Origin: an uncultured Prevotellaceae bacterium
Lineage (GTDB): Bacteria > Bacteroidota > Bacteroidia > Bacteroidales > Bacteroidaceae
DNA: 40,912 nt
Assembly: GCA_900315075.1 (NCBI GenBank)
Contig: OMXV01000043.1
Coordinates: forward strand, 1-40,912
Reading direction: 5' to 3'
Below the pieces are notes generated by a model. That model saw only the letters and a program-made list of their open reading frames with translations. It was not told the DNA's origin and ran no database searches. The position numbers were made by a program, and so were the translations under genes. Below, one piece after another: positions 34,328-40,912 of this stretch (within the stretch, counting starts at the first letter, position 1; the number at the start of each line of letters is the position of its first letter).

Positions 34328-34386
34328 GACATCACCCCAATAGTGGGGATAGGCAATAGATACGAACTTACAAAACTCAATTTATT

Positions 34387-35655
34387 ATGAAAACCGTACA
34401 AAGAATAACCATGCTGATGCTTGCACTCATCGCAAGCTTGTCGGTGAATGCCATCGACATTAAGATTAAGAAAGACAAGACTGTGGTTGATGGTATTTTC
34501 TACAATGTCAACCTGAAGAAGCAGCAAGCTGTAGTGGTGAGAGGTCAGGAAGCCTACGTTGGCGACATTGTGATACCCGAGAAAATCACAGTAGATAGTG
34601 TGACCTGCTATATAGAGGAGATTGGCTCAGGAGCTTTCAAGAACTGTCCCGGCATGACTTCGGTCTCGCTTCCCTCTACCATCTCGAAAATCGGAAGCAG
34701 TGCCTTCGAGGGGTGTGCCAGTCTGAATGAGGTTAGCATCCCCTACCGTATCCAGGAATTGCCATCCGACCTATTCAAAGACTGCACCAGTCTCACCGTG
34801 GTCAATCTTCCTGAGAATTTGAAGAAAATTTCCACAGGTGTGTTCCAAGGTTGCAAATCGTTGATGGACTTTGAGTTCCCTACCTCTATCACCGAAATTC
34901 CAAGTAATACCTTTAAAGATTGCAGCGAATTACGCAACGTGGTGATCCCTACTGGTGTAAAGAAAATAGGTGGAAATGCTTTCCAAAACTGCAGCAGCCT
35001 GCAATATATTGAATTCCCCACAGGTGTCAGCAGCTTGGGTGGTAATCTGTTTGAGGGTTGCACCAGCCTTCAGGAATTCCGTTTCCCATCAGGTGTCACC
35101 ATCATCCCCGCAGATATGTTCAAAGGATGTGTTGAATTGAAGAATGTTGATCTTTCAAATTCCATCACCAAGATTGATAATGAGGCATTTGCCAACTGTA
35201 GTTCGCTGGAGAGCATCGAGCTGAGCAACTCTGTTTCATCTATCGCTAAAAGTGCTTTTGAGAATTGTGCCAGTCTGCGCACAGCCATCATCCCCAATGG
35301 CATCAAGGAAATCAGCAACGACACTTTCAAGGGATGCGCCAGTCTGACTGAAATCAACCTGCCTTCTGCTCTTCTGAAAATCGGCAGTAGTGCTTTTGAG
35401 GGTTGCGCCAGCCTAACTTCCTTGACACTACCTGTCTCACTAAAGGAAATTGGCAGCAAGGCTTTCGACAAATGCACGGGTTTGATGGACATCTACACCA
35501 ATAGCGCCACACCTGTGAAAATCAGCGGGAACTCCTTCTCCAAGGCTACAATGAAAGAGGGTATCGTGCATGTGAAGAAAGGCTTCACCAACAACTACAA
35601 CCTCGACAAGCAGTGGAAAGCATTCCTCAATATCATCAACTGGGAGCAGAAATAG
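34387..35655 (+). CDS. BspA-like leucine-rich repeat (LRR_5) secreted protein
   Basis: The 422-residue protein has a signal peptide (1-22, ALIASLSVNA) and, from about residue 75 to 385, about thirteen 23-residue LRR_5 repeats of the form I(G/P)xxxFxxCxSLxxVxLPxxIxxI. BspA-type proteins of oral and gut Bacteroidetes bind host proteins and aid adhesion. The end HVKKGFTNNYNLDKQWKAF-LNIINWE is typical of this group. No T9SS sorting end is visible, so surface display is uncertain. It may be co-transcribed with alaS, since the gap holds only a small CCCC/GGGG hairpin without a T-run. Confidence 0.9.
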   Translation: MKTVQRITMLMLALIASLSVNAIDIKIKKDKTVVDGIFYNVNLKKQQAVVVRGQEAYVGDIVIPEKITVDSVTCYIEEIGSGAFKNCPGMTSVSLPSTISKIGSSAFEGCASLNEVSIPYRIQELPSDLFKDCTSLTVVNLPENLKKISTGVFQGCKSLMDFEFPTSITEIPSNTFKDCSELRNVVIPTGVKKIGGNAFQNCSSLQYIEFPTGVSSLGGNLFEGCTSLQEFRFPSGVTIIPADMFKGCVELKNVDLSNSITKIDNEAFANCSSLESIELSNSVSSIAKSAFENCASLRTAIIPNGIKEISNDTFKGCASLTEINLPSALLKIGSSAFEGCASLTSLTLPVSLKEIGSKAFDKCTGLMDIYTNSATPVKISGNSFSKATMKEGIVHVKKGFTNNYNLDKQWKAFLNIINWEQK

Positions 35656-35661
35656 TTTCTT

Positions 35662-35871
35662 AGTTGACGAGTTGACAAGATACAAGTTGACAAGATATTT
35701 GCTTTTGTAAGGTGACGAGTTGACAAGATACGAGTTGACAAGATATTTGTTTTTGTAAGTTGACGAGTTGACAAGATACAAGTTGACAAGATATTTGCTT
35801 TTGTAAGGTGACGAGTTGACAAGATACGAGTTGACAAGATATTTGATTCTTTAAGTTGACAAGTTGATATT
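35662..35871. repeat. 48-bp tandem repeat (4.4 copies)
   Basis: Units start at 35662, 35710, 35758 and 35806, each exactly 48 bp, with a partial fifth at 35854. The unit reads AGTTGACGAGTTGACAAG, then ATACRAGTTGACAAGATATT, then TG(C/T)TTTTGTA. Odd and even units alternate in small variants, so a 96-bp higher-order duplication is likely. Reading frames across it are by-products of the repeat. Shorter copies of the words are at 3683-3730. Confidence 0.92.
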
Positions 35872-35891
35872 ATCTCATAACTTTTTAAAAC

Positions 35892-35920
35892 AAAAAGACG
35901 CCACAATGTGACGTCTTTTT
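35892..35920. terminator. Bidirectional terminator between BspA-like gene and lipoprotein gene
   Basis: AAAAAGACG (35892-35900) pairs with CGTCTTTTT (35912-35920), with an inner CAC/GTG pair. The core is nearly identical to 1916-1946. The flanking genes converge. Confidence 0.85.
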
Positions 35921-35973
35921 TTATGCCCAAGTATTGTCTGAACTCCTGTAACTCCTGAACTCCTAACAAATAT

Positions 35974-36585
35974 CTATCTTGCTAAGTCGAATCCGAGACG
36001 TACGCCATCGTAGTTTTTGCTCAGTTCGCTGACGGTGGCAAGCGTGGCATTTCCGCTGGCAGAACCTACCATTTGCAAAATGCTCAACAGTTTTTTCGAT
36101 TCGAAAAGCAGACTGATACCACTTCCAGAAGTGTTGATAAAACCATTGATCGACGCAATCATTGTTTTCAGTGTAATCTGTCCGGTGTTAGGATCATAGA
36201 CGTACGAACCACTGAGGGGTGTACCCATCAGCTTTCCAGAAAAAGATTTGTCTTGGTTGAAAGTGAAATAAGTATTGGAACCACTGATGCCCATCTGCTG
36301 ATAAGTACCAGCCAATTCAGACCTCACTTTTGCAGCAGCCACCTCACCACCGGCCTTTGCCAGCAGGTTGTCGGATGCGAAACCACATCCTGGCTGATAA
36401 TATTTCCATGTCCCCACAAGACCTTCCTGTGACACCTTATTGATACCCAACACACTGGTAAGGATGTTGCCCAATGTGCTTGTTCCATCAACACCACTGA
36501 AGATGTTTCCATTTGTTCCCATGCACCCTGTAAGCATAAGGCTGACAACTGTGCATACAATAATCGTTAATTTTTTCATATTCAT
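35974..36585 (-). CDS. DUF4923-like lipoprotein
   Basis: The 203-residue protein has a lipoprotein signal (MNMKKLTIIVCTVVSLMLTGC, lipobox Cys21). The body has GLVGTWKYYQPGCGFASDNLL, YFTFNQDKSFSGKL, GSYVYDPNTGQITL and NYDGVRLGFDL, a lipocalin-like beta pattern that I associate with DUF4923 of Bacteroidetes. It is probably anchored at the outer membrane. Function is unknown. The start may also be the third codon (36579). The leader region carries the word repeats at 36608-36650. It lies downstream of the RecD-like gene, separated by about 130 bases. Confidence 0.82.
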   Translation of the reverse strand: MNMKKLTIIVCTVVSLMLTGCMGTNGNIFSGVDGTSTLGNILTSVLGINKVSQEGLVGTWKYYQPGCGFASDNLLAKAGGEVAAAKVRSELAGTYQQMGISGSNTYFTFNQDKSFSGKLMGTPLSGSYVYDPNTGQITLKTMIASINGFINTSGSGISLLFESKKLLSILQMVGSASGNATLATVSELSKNYDGVRLGFDLAR

Positions 36586-36607
36586 ATAGTTTTAGTAAAT
36601 GATTCTT

Positions 36608-36650
36608 TGAAGATTGAAAATTGAAAAGTAGTTAAAGGGACAATACCCCA
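36608..36650. repeat. GAAGATTGAAAATTGAAAA / GTAGTTAAAGGGACAATACC word repeat
   Basis: The same two words as at 7589-7645 and 12927-12990. It is followed by CCCCTTACCTCT words up to the RecD-like stop codon. No gene is present in 36586-36713. Confidence 0.7.
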
Positions 36651-36713
36651 TTTCGAAAGCGGCAGTGGTATTCTCTCACCCCTTACCTCTTACCCCTTAC
36701 CTCTATGTCTCTT

Positions 36714-38135
36714 CTAACTTCTAACTCCTAAAGTCTGATTCTTAGGCCAATTGACGAGAAAGAGTTTTTCCGTTGCCCTTGTGAAGGCCGTATAGAGCCA
36801 GTGGATATAGTCGGGTGTGAGCATGTCGTCGGTCATATACCCCTGGTCGAGATAAACATGTTGCCACTGTCCACCTTGTGCTTTATGACAGGTCACAGCA
36901 TACGCATATTTCACCTGCAAGGCATTAAAATAGACATCTTCTTTCACCTTCTTCAGTCGGTCGGCTTTTGCAGGTATCTCCTCATAGTCGGACATCACCC
37001 CCAGAAAGAGCTGTTCCTGCTGTTCTGCTGTCATTGCTGGAGCCTCCGAACGGAGGGAGTCGAGCACAACGGTGATGGTTTGTTCATGGTCGTCGTAATC
37101 GGGGAATCTCAATGTGACATCGGCGAAATGAAAACCATAGAGTTGTCTGAACGCCCGTGCCCTTCCAACGATAGCCCGGTCACCATTGGCTATGAATGCC
37201 ATATCGCTTTTCTCCTGTTCCGTCCAATAGTAGTTGTTTTTCACTACCATAAGGATGTCACCTGAGCAAAGTTCTTCTTCTCTGCCTAACACCATATTAC
37301 GAATACCTTGGTTGTAGATATTCGCCCTTTTGTTCGACCGTGTGATAACGGTGGTCTCATCCAGCCCTACCCTACTGTAACTGCTGGCTAATGACTCTAT
37401 GAGCTCATCCCCAGGCACCATCAATATATCGGCGAAACCTTGGAAACGCACTTTGGGCAGAGCGACATCACCCATGCCCATCACCATGTGGCGTATCACC
37501 GTAGCGTTGTAAAGGATTCCCGAGTCCTGACTCTGTCGCAACACCTCGTTGAGATCCGACAGATACACATTGAGGCCATAGCCTTCGAGGAAGTCCTGCG
37601 ACAATGCCGGCGATTCCTCCTCCCCTACTGGTGGCAACTGTGCCATGTCGCCTATGAGCATCAGTCGGCAGCCACGGCCGGAATAGACAAAACTCACAAG
37701 GTCGTCGAGCAGCCGTCCGCTTCCGAAAGCCGCCTCACCATAGTTATTGTTGGATATCATCGATGCCTCATCCACCATGAAGATGGTGTCTTGAGCCAAA
37801 TTGTCGTTTAAATTGAAACCACTCATCTGTCCTGTAAAAGCCTTCTGCCTATAAATCTTCCGGTGAATGGTAAATGCGGGATGGCCACTATTGAGCGCGA
37901 AAACCTTCGCTGCCCGCCCTGTAGGTGCCAATAGCATCATGCGCAGTCCTAATTCCGTCAGTGTCCTGACAAATGCACTGGCAAGCGATGTCTTTCCCGT
38001 TCCTGCCGACCCTCTCATCAACATACATGGTCGTTGTGACCTGTCTGCAATAAATTGGCAGAACACTTCCACAGCCTGCTTCTGCTCCGCAGTGGGCTCA
38101 TATCCAAAAGTATTCAGTATTCTCTCATGAAGCAT
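36714..38135 (-). CDS. RecD-like ATP-dependent DNA helicase (SF1B)
   Basis: I start at ATG 38135 (MLHERILNTFGYEPTAEQKQAVEVF). The frame upstream to 38225 crosses the consensus promoter at 38210-38181, so it cannot be coding. The 473-residue protein has Walker A GSAGTGKTS, LLAPTGRAAKVF, Walker B FMVDEASMI, GDMAQLPPVGE and the C-terminal VTCHKAQGGQW and YTAFTRATEKLFLV. This is the compact RecD2/Dda-like type common in Bacteroidetes. It lacks the RecBC partners here, so a stand-alone repair helicase is likely. It is preceded by its own promoter. Confidence 0.9.
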   Translation of the reverse strand: MLHERILNTFGYEPTAEQKQAVEVFCQFIADRSQRPCMLMRGSAGTGKTSLASAFVRTLTELGLRMMLLAPTGRAAKVFALNSGHPAFTIHRKIYRQKAFTGQMSGFNLNDNLAQDTIFMVDEASMISNNNYGEAAFGSGRLLDDLVSFVYSGRGCRLMLIGDMAQLPPVGEEESPALSQDFLEGYGLNVYLSDLNEVLRQSQDSGILYNATVIRHMVMGMGDVALPKVRFQGFADILMVPGDELIESLASSYSRVGLDETTVITRSNKRANIYNQGIRNMVLGREEELCSGDILMVVKNNYYWTEQEKSDMAFIANGDRAIVGRARAFRQLYGFHFADVTLRFPDYDDHEQTITVVLDSLRSEAPAMTAEQQEQLFLGVMSDYEEIPAKADRLKKVKEDVYFNALQVKYAYAVTCHKAQGGQWQHVYLDQGYMTDDMLTPDYIHWLYTAFTRATEKLFLVNWPKNQTLGVRS

Positions 38136-38180
38136 AGCATTCTGCGGTTCTGGTATGTGCTTAGGTTTCAAAATAATATG

Positions 38181-38210
38181 CAAAGATAATATAAATCGAA
38201 TACAGAGCAA
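38181..38210 (-). promoter_or_regulatory. Promoter of the RecD-like helicase gene
   Basis: On the minus strand TTG (38210-38208), 19 bp, TATCTTTG (38188-38181). The exact consensus match sets the start codon at 38135. Confidence 0.87.
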
Positions 38211-38273
38211 AATGATTTCTATCATTTTCTATGTTTGGATGCCGTTTATCTTATTTAAAGATATATTATTTTT

Positions 38274-38281
38274 TACTTTTG
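38274..38281 (+). promoter_or_regulatory. Probable -7 element for the 160-residue protein
   Basis: TACTTTTG matches TAnnTTTG and would give a leader of about 30 nt. A second, weaker TAATTTCG (38306-38313) sits 4 bases before the ATG and would give a leaderless message. Confidence 0.5.
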
Positions 38282-38317
38282 TACAAATATGTGATAAGAA
38301 AATTGTAATTTCGCAGC

Positions 38318-38800
38318 ATGAAAAAGAAAAGTATCCACAACTATTTGCTGTTCGCTTGTGTGATTATACTCTGCTTGATTACGTTTATGAGTATTTCCTC
38401 TCCCGTGCGTTTCAACAGGGAGCGGGAAACACGTGAAGAGGCCGTGAAAAACCGTCTGTTGCAGATACGCCAGGCATCAGAGGCTTTCATGAAAGCCAAC
38501 GGACGATATGCCAGTAAATTGGAGGAAATGGTCAATGCAGGGTATTTGGTCGATTCACTCCGAATGGTACCCTACGGTGAAGGAGAGGTGTTTTCATATA
38601 GTGCAAGCATCCTCAGCAGCAAGAGCGACCACCCTGTGCCGGTCATGGAGTGTTGTGCAGAATATGCCCAATACCTAAAGGGATTGGACAAGGAACAAGT
38701 GTCGGAACTAATCAATATTGCCATTGACATGGGAGAATTTCCTGGTCTGAAAATCGGTGACTTGGAACACGACAACCATAACGCAGGAAATTGGGATTAG
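38318..38800 (+). CDS. Membrane-anchored protein of unknown function (prepilin-like architecture)
   Basis: The 160-residue protein has a short basic start (MKKKSIHN), one membrane segment (about 9-27, YLLFACVIILCLITFMSIS), then a long amphipathic helix (FNREREtREEAVKNRLLQIRQASEAFMKANGRYA, about 32-65). A soluble tail contains VPVMECCAEYAQYLKGLD. The helix continuing from a membrane anchor and the 'NGRYA..LEEMV.AGYL' pattern resemble pseudopilins, but no peptidase site or pilus genes are near. I treat function as unknown. It is divergent from the RecD-like helicase. Confidence 0.75.
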   Translation: MKKKSIHNYLLFACVIILCLITFMSISSPVRFNRERETREEAVKNRLLQIRQASEAFMKANGRYASKLEEMVNAGYLVDSLRMVPYGEGEVFSYSASILSSKSDHPVPVMECCAEYAQYLKGLDKEQVSELINIAIDMGEFPGLKIGDLEHDNHNAGNWD

Positions 38801-38847
38801 GCGTATGAGGTGTTAGTTTTTGAACTTGTAAGTTTTTGAGTTTTTGT

Positions 38848-38994
38848 CAACTTTCGCAAGCTCCAGTTTCGTCTAGTTTTATGGTTTATAGGTCGCTTCG
38901 CTTACAGGTTTTAAGGTAATATATGTATGGCTAACGACATATTTGAGCAAATCTCACCTCATAACCTAGAAGTTGAGGACTTACGAAACTTCAA
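38848..38994. repeat. Dispersed repeat, copy 2 (with extra fold-back arm)
   Basis: It matches 27815-27933 from CAACTTTCGCAAGCTCCAG to GGCTAACGACAT, and again at the end AGTTGAGGACTTACGAAACTT. Between them copy 2 has about 28 extra bases, including ATCTCACCTCATAACCT. That is the complement of the octamer words (AGGTTATGAGGTGAGAT) and can pair with AGGTTTTAAGGTAATAT in the left half. Confidence 0.88.
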
Positions 38995-39298
38995 TTAGAA
39001 TTGATAAGCAGATGAAAAGAATTTTGAAGAATTATCGTCGCAAACGGCGAGAACCTTACGCAATAGAGTTAGGAAATGACTTGTCATTTCATCTCAAATT
39101 CCTATAAATTCATCATAATGGAAAATTCTATAATTCTCCAATTCGTGATGAAAAGAATCATGGAAACACAAAAAAGCTACGGACTTCAGGGACTATTAGG
39201 ACTGCCTCTATGGCATCACTGTACCAGCCGTTAAAAACGGCTGGTTAGTTTCCTGCCCAATAGAAACAAGCACTTCATTCTCTATCGAGATTTTTTTG
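38995..39298. other. Non-coding stretch with two hairpins beside the Rhs fragment
   Basis: ACCAGCCGTT (39223-39232) and AACGGCTGGT (39236-39245) form a perfect 10-bp stem with an AAA loop. GAAATGAC (39073-39080) and GTCATTTC (39083-39090) form another. TCTC/GAGA with a T7 run at 39281-39297 could be a weak plus-strand terminator. Short frames at 39012 and 39148 (about 30 codons) have no support. It may be remnant DNA from the insertion of the Rhs segment. Confidence 0.45.
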
Positions 39299-40318
39299 TT
39301 AAATAGCTACGGAGGAAAGGAGTGGAAGGAGGAATCCAGGCTGCCTAATTATGCAATCATTTTCTCCACGACCATAGGTCGCCTCCACATACTCCTCACC
39401 TCCGTAGAACAAGATAAACATGAATTCCTTGGCGTACATGGTCTGGCCTTGGGTCAGCGCGTCCGGCTCCTCGCCGAACGTCACCGTGGTGTTCGGCACG
39501 GCGACATAGTATTCCACACGCAGCTTCTGCCCTGTGGCACTATAGACATACTTCGTTATATTGCCGTTGGTGAAGTATATCTTGCCCGGGTTATTGTTGG
39601 AGTCGTATGTGATGTACGCGATGCCGCGGCTCTTGTCGGCGACCAATGAGCCGTTGCGGTCGTAGATGTACTGTGAGCCATTCGCCCTCTTGTACTCGAA
39701 CGAGCCGGCGAAGTCATAGTCCGCCGAAGTCTCCGTCACCCCCGTGAGCCGGTTGCCGTTGTAGGTGAGGGTGAGGTTATCCATCAAGCCGTAGCTGCTG
39801 GACGAAATCTTCCCGTAGCGTGTAATCCCAGTGATATTGCCGTGCGCGTCATACTGCACGCCCTCGGTATATGCCCCCGCTGCCGATATGGCGTTACCCC
39901 TGCCGTACGTGGCCTGTGTCAGCTGGTTAGAATCGTCGTAGGCGAACTTGTAGCCACGCTTGTTGTTGTAGTTGTTGTTCTGCCATCTCATCGCGCTGAT
40001 GTTGCCGTTGTAGCGGGGAGTGCCCGGGCCGTCGGCATAGAACAGTTCCTCACAAAAACTGTTGGTGGTGATGCCCGTCGTCCATCCGTGCAGGTCGTAG
40101 GTGTAGGTGACATCCTTGTCCACGCTTGCATTGGTGAACGGGCGGGTGACCCTTGACAGCCTGCTTAGGGAATCATACGCATACGTCATCGTGGAGGACA
40201 CAGCCTGCCCGCCGTTGGCAAGTTCAGGCCTGACACCAATCGTCTGCAATCTGATTTCTAAAGATGTATTGATTGAAATGATATTCTGTTTCATTTGTGA
40301 TGAATCAAAAACTACCAT
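39299..40318 (-). CDS. Orphan Rhs/YD-repeat protein fragment
   Basis: The 339-residue frame contains YD repeats (YAYDSLSRLSRVTRP, YTYDLHGWTTGI, YKFAYDDSNQLTQATYGRG, YDAHGNITGITRYG, YIYDRNGSLVADKSRGIAYITYDSNN, KYVYSATGQKLRVEYY). This is the C-terminal part of the Rhs cage. It stops at ILFYGGEEYVEA, before the usual DHLGN-type core and toxin, and ends in an unrelated short tail (about 22 residues). A full Rhs protein is over 1000 residues, so this is a displaced or truncated module. Its GC-rich body (about 39400-40240) contrasts with AT-rich flanks. The start ATG overlaps the stop of the upstream gene (ATGGTAG), so it is coupled to it. Confidence 0.78.
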   Translation of the reverse strand: MVVFDSSQMKQNIISINTSLEIRLQTIGVRPELANGGQAVSSTMTYAYDSLSRLSRVTRPFTNASVDKDVTYTYDLHGWTTGITTNSFCEELFYADGPGTPRYNGNISAMRWQNNNYNNKRGYKFAYDDSNQLTQATYGRGNAISAAGAYTEGVQYDAHGNITGITRYGKISSSSYGLMDNLTLTYNGNRLTGVTETSADYDFAGSFEYKRANGSQYIYDRNGSLVADKSRGIAYITYDSNNNPGKIYFTNGNITKYVYSATGQKLRVEYYVAVPNTTVTFGEEPDALTQGQTMYAKEFMFILFYGGEEYVEATYGRGENDCIIRQPGFLLPLLSSVAI

Positions 40319-40782
40319 TCTAAAATCTTTCGTAACAGAATAATTTCCCCATTATCTATACTAAAAAACCATTCTTTCACGCCATCTGTACCTATGACAG
40401 GTAACGGATTATCCTTTGTTGGCGGAGGAATACAACTAAATGTTTTTGGGGGGCTGTCTTTCTTTTTAGTTATCATATCCTTGGCACTTGAATAGAAAAG
40501 GATGGTTTTGTCACCCTTTTGGCTATAGCCTAATAGGCTTGTTCTATAATGCAACTTATAAGATAAAAAGGCAGAAACGAATATTGTGTAAATATTGTTG
40601 CCATTTTTTTTTGCAGAGATAACTATATAATCCTCATTCTCTATATCATTTAATACCATATTAATGATTGAATCTAACTTGCTGGAGCAGATGGTGTATT
40701 CATCCAGTCTCATAGTGTTTTGTCCATTTCCTATTGTGGAGATGGAAACAAGTAGAACTATTAATATTATTATCTGTTTCAT
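40312..40782 (-). CDS. Secreted protein of unknown function coupled to the Rhs fragment
   Basis: The 156-residue protein has a signal peptide (1-20, IVLLVSISTIGNGQ). Its mature part includes SSKLDSIINMVLNDIENEDYIVISAKKNG, LLGYSQKGDKTILFYSSAKDM and a Pro-rich loop (PPKTFSCIPPPTKDNPLPVIG). The final WFFSIDNGEIILLRKILEW ends on the ATG of the Rhs fragment. No family is recognised. Small genes between Rhs modules are often immunity proteins, and the signal peptide would fit a periplasmic one, but that is inference from position only. The gene is AT-rich, like many immunity cassettes. The stretch 40783-40912 upstream shows nothing I can support. Confidence 0.7.
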   Translation of the reverse strand: MKQIIILIVLLVSISTIGNGQNTMRLDEYTICSSKLDSIINMVLNDIENEDYIVISAKKNGNNIYTIFVSAFLSYKLHYRTSLLGYSQKGDKTILFYSSAKDMITKKKDSPPKTFSCIPPPTKDNPLPVIGTDGVKEWFFSIDNGEIILLRKILEW

Positions 40783-40912
40783 TCTAAAAAATCATTTATT
40801 ATCGATTCTTTATTATCAATAGTTCGGTATTTTTTATCTTAAAATATTAACAGAGGATCTCATCTTCCTCACACCGCAATGTTATATTGCATAGTGGTTA
40901 GTGAAAAGACCT

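Noticed and set aside
35440-35969. Minus-strand frames rich in repeated ILSTR/LVNS words
   Set aside because: They are translations of the 48-bp tandem repeat and of the end of the BspA-like gene in a wrong frame. The 48-bp period (a multiple of three) simply keeps a frame open.
36714-38135. RecBCD-type exonuclease alpha subunit
   Set aside because: No recB or recC partner is nearby, and the protein is compact. A stand-alone RecD2/Dda-like helicase fits better.
38136-38225. N-terminal extension of the RecD-like helicase
   Set aside because: An exact consensus promoter (38210-38181) lies inside it, and the extension is hydrophobic and unlike the family. The start at 38135 is preferred.
39012-39234. 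Two short plus-strand frames (31 and 28 codons) beside the Rhs fragment
   Set aside because: They have no promoter, no family resemblance and no coding bias. They are most likely chance frames in non-coding DNA.

Overview
The window looks like chromosome from a Bacteroidales bacterium, most likely of the Prevotella/Segatella group. The evidence is promoters of the Bacteroidetes primary-sigma type (TTG, 19 bp, TAnnTTTG), two core type IX secretion (T9SS) genes (porU, porV), BspA-like leucine-rich and FISUMP/DUF285-type surface proteins, DUF4923 and DUF6055/DUF4859-type proteins, few recognisable Shine-Dalgarno sequences, and rich intergenic repeats. Nothing looks like a prophage, a CRISPR array, an rRNA or a tRNA. 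These family names are recognised by eye, without a database search.

Layout. 1-1.9 kb: 3' part of a mosaic surface protein. 2-4.75 kb (minus): ABC exporter and NAD kinase. 4.9-7.6 kb (plus): DJ-1/PfpI protein and recG. 7.9-8.9 kb: M23/LysM cell-wall hydrolase. 8.9-11 kb (minus): a translationally coupled pair of glycosyltransferases. 11-11.8 kb: gene-free, with a strong candidate small RNA of about 220 nt. 11.8-18 kb (minus): rhaM, ispF, porV, porU. 18.2-20.4 kb (plus): Pif1-like helicase. 20.5-26.4 kb (minus): SPOR lipoprotein, ruvX, def, TPR protein, thrS. 26.6-27.5 kb (plus): YtxH/holin-like/small protein operon. 27.6 kb (minus): a second candidate small RNA of about 64 nt. 28-30.6 kb (plus): two secreted proteins, one a putative zinc metalloprotease. 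30.6-31.3 kb (minus): MerR regulator and a 61-residue acidic peptide. 31.7-35.7 kb (plus): alaS and a BspA-like LRR protein. 36-38.1 kb (minus): DUF4923-like lipoprotein and a RecD-like helicase. 38.3-38.8 kb: membrane-anchored small protein. 39.3-40.8 kb (minus): an orphan Rhs fragment coupled to an unknown secreted protein.

How it fits together. Most genes are housekeeping (translation, DNA repair, isoprenoid and NADP synthesis, envelope maintenance). PorU and PorV are the cell-surface sortase and cargo shuttle of the T9SS, and at least two proteins here (left-edge surface protein, 148-residue protein at 28.1 kb) carry C-terminal ends of the kind that system uses.

Most unusual content. The intergenic DNA is not random. 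A family of elements built on a strict 8-bp phase (GGTTRTRA arrays, a 16-bp core GGTCGCTTCGCTTGCA, and long fold-back arms around a conserved 25-nt spacer) occupies five gaps and often abuts start codons. Other word-like repeat families fill further gaps. Two independent predicted small RNAs share a 14-nt motif (ATTAGRTTTAAGGT), which may mark a conserved Bacteroidales RNA class.
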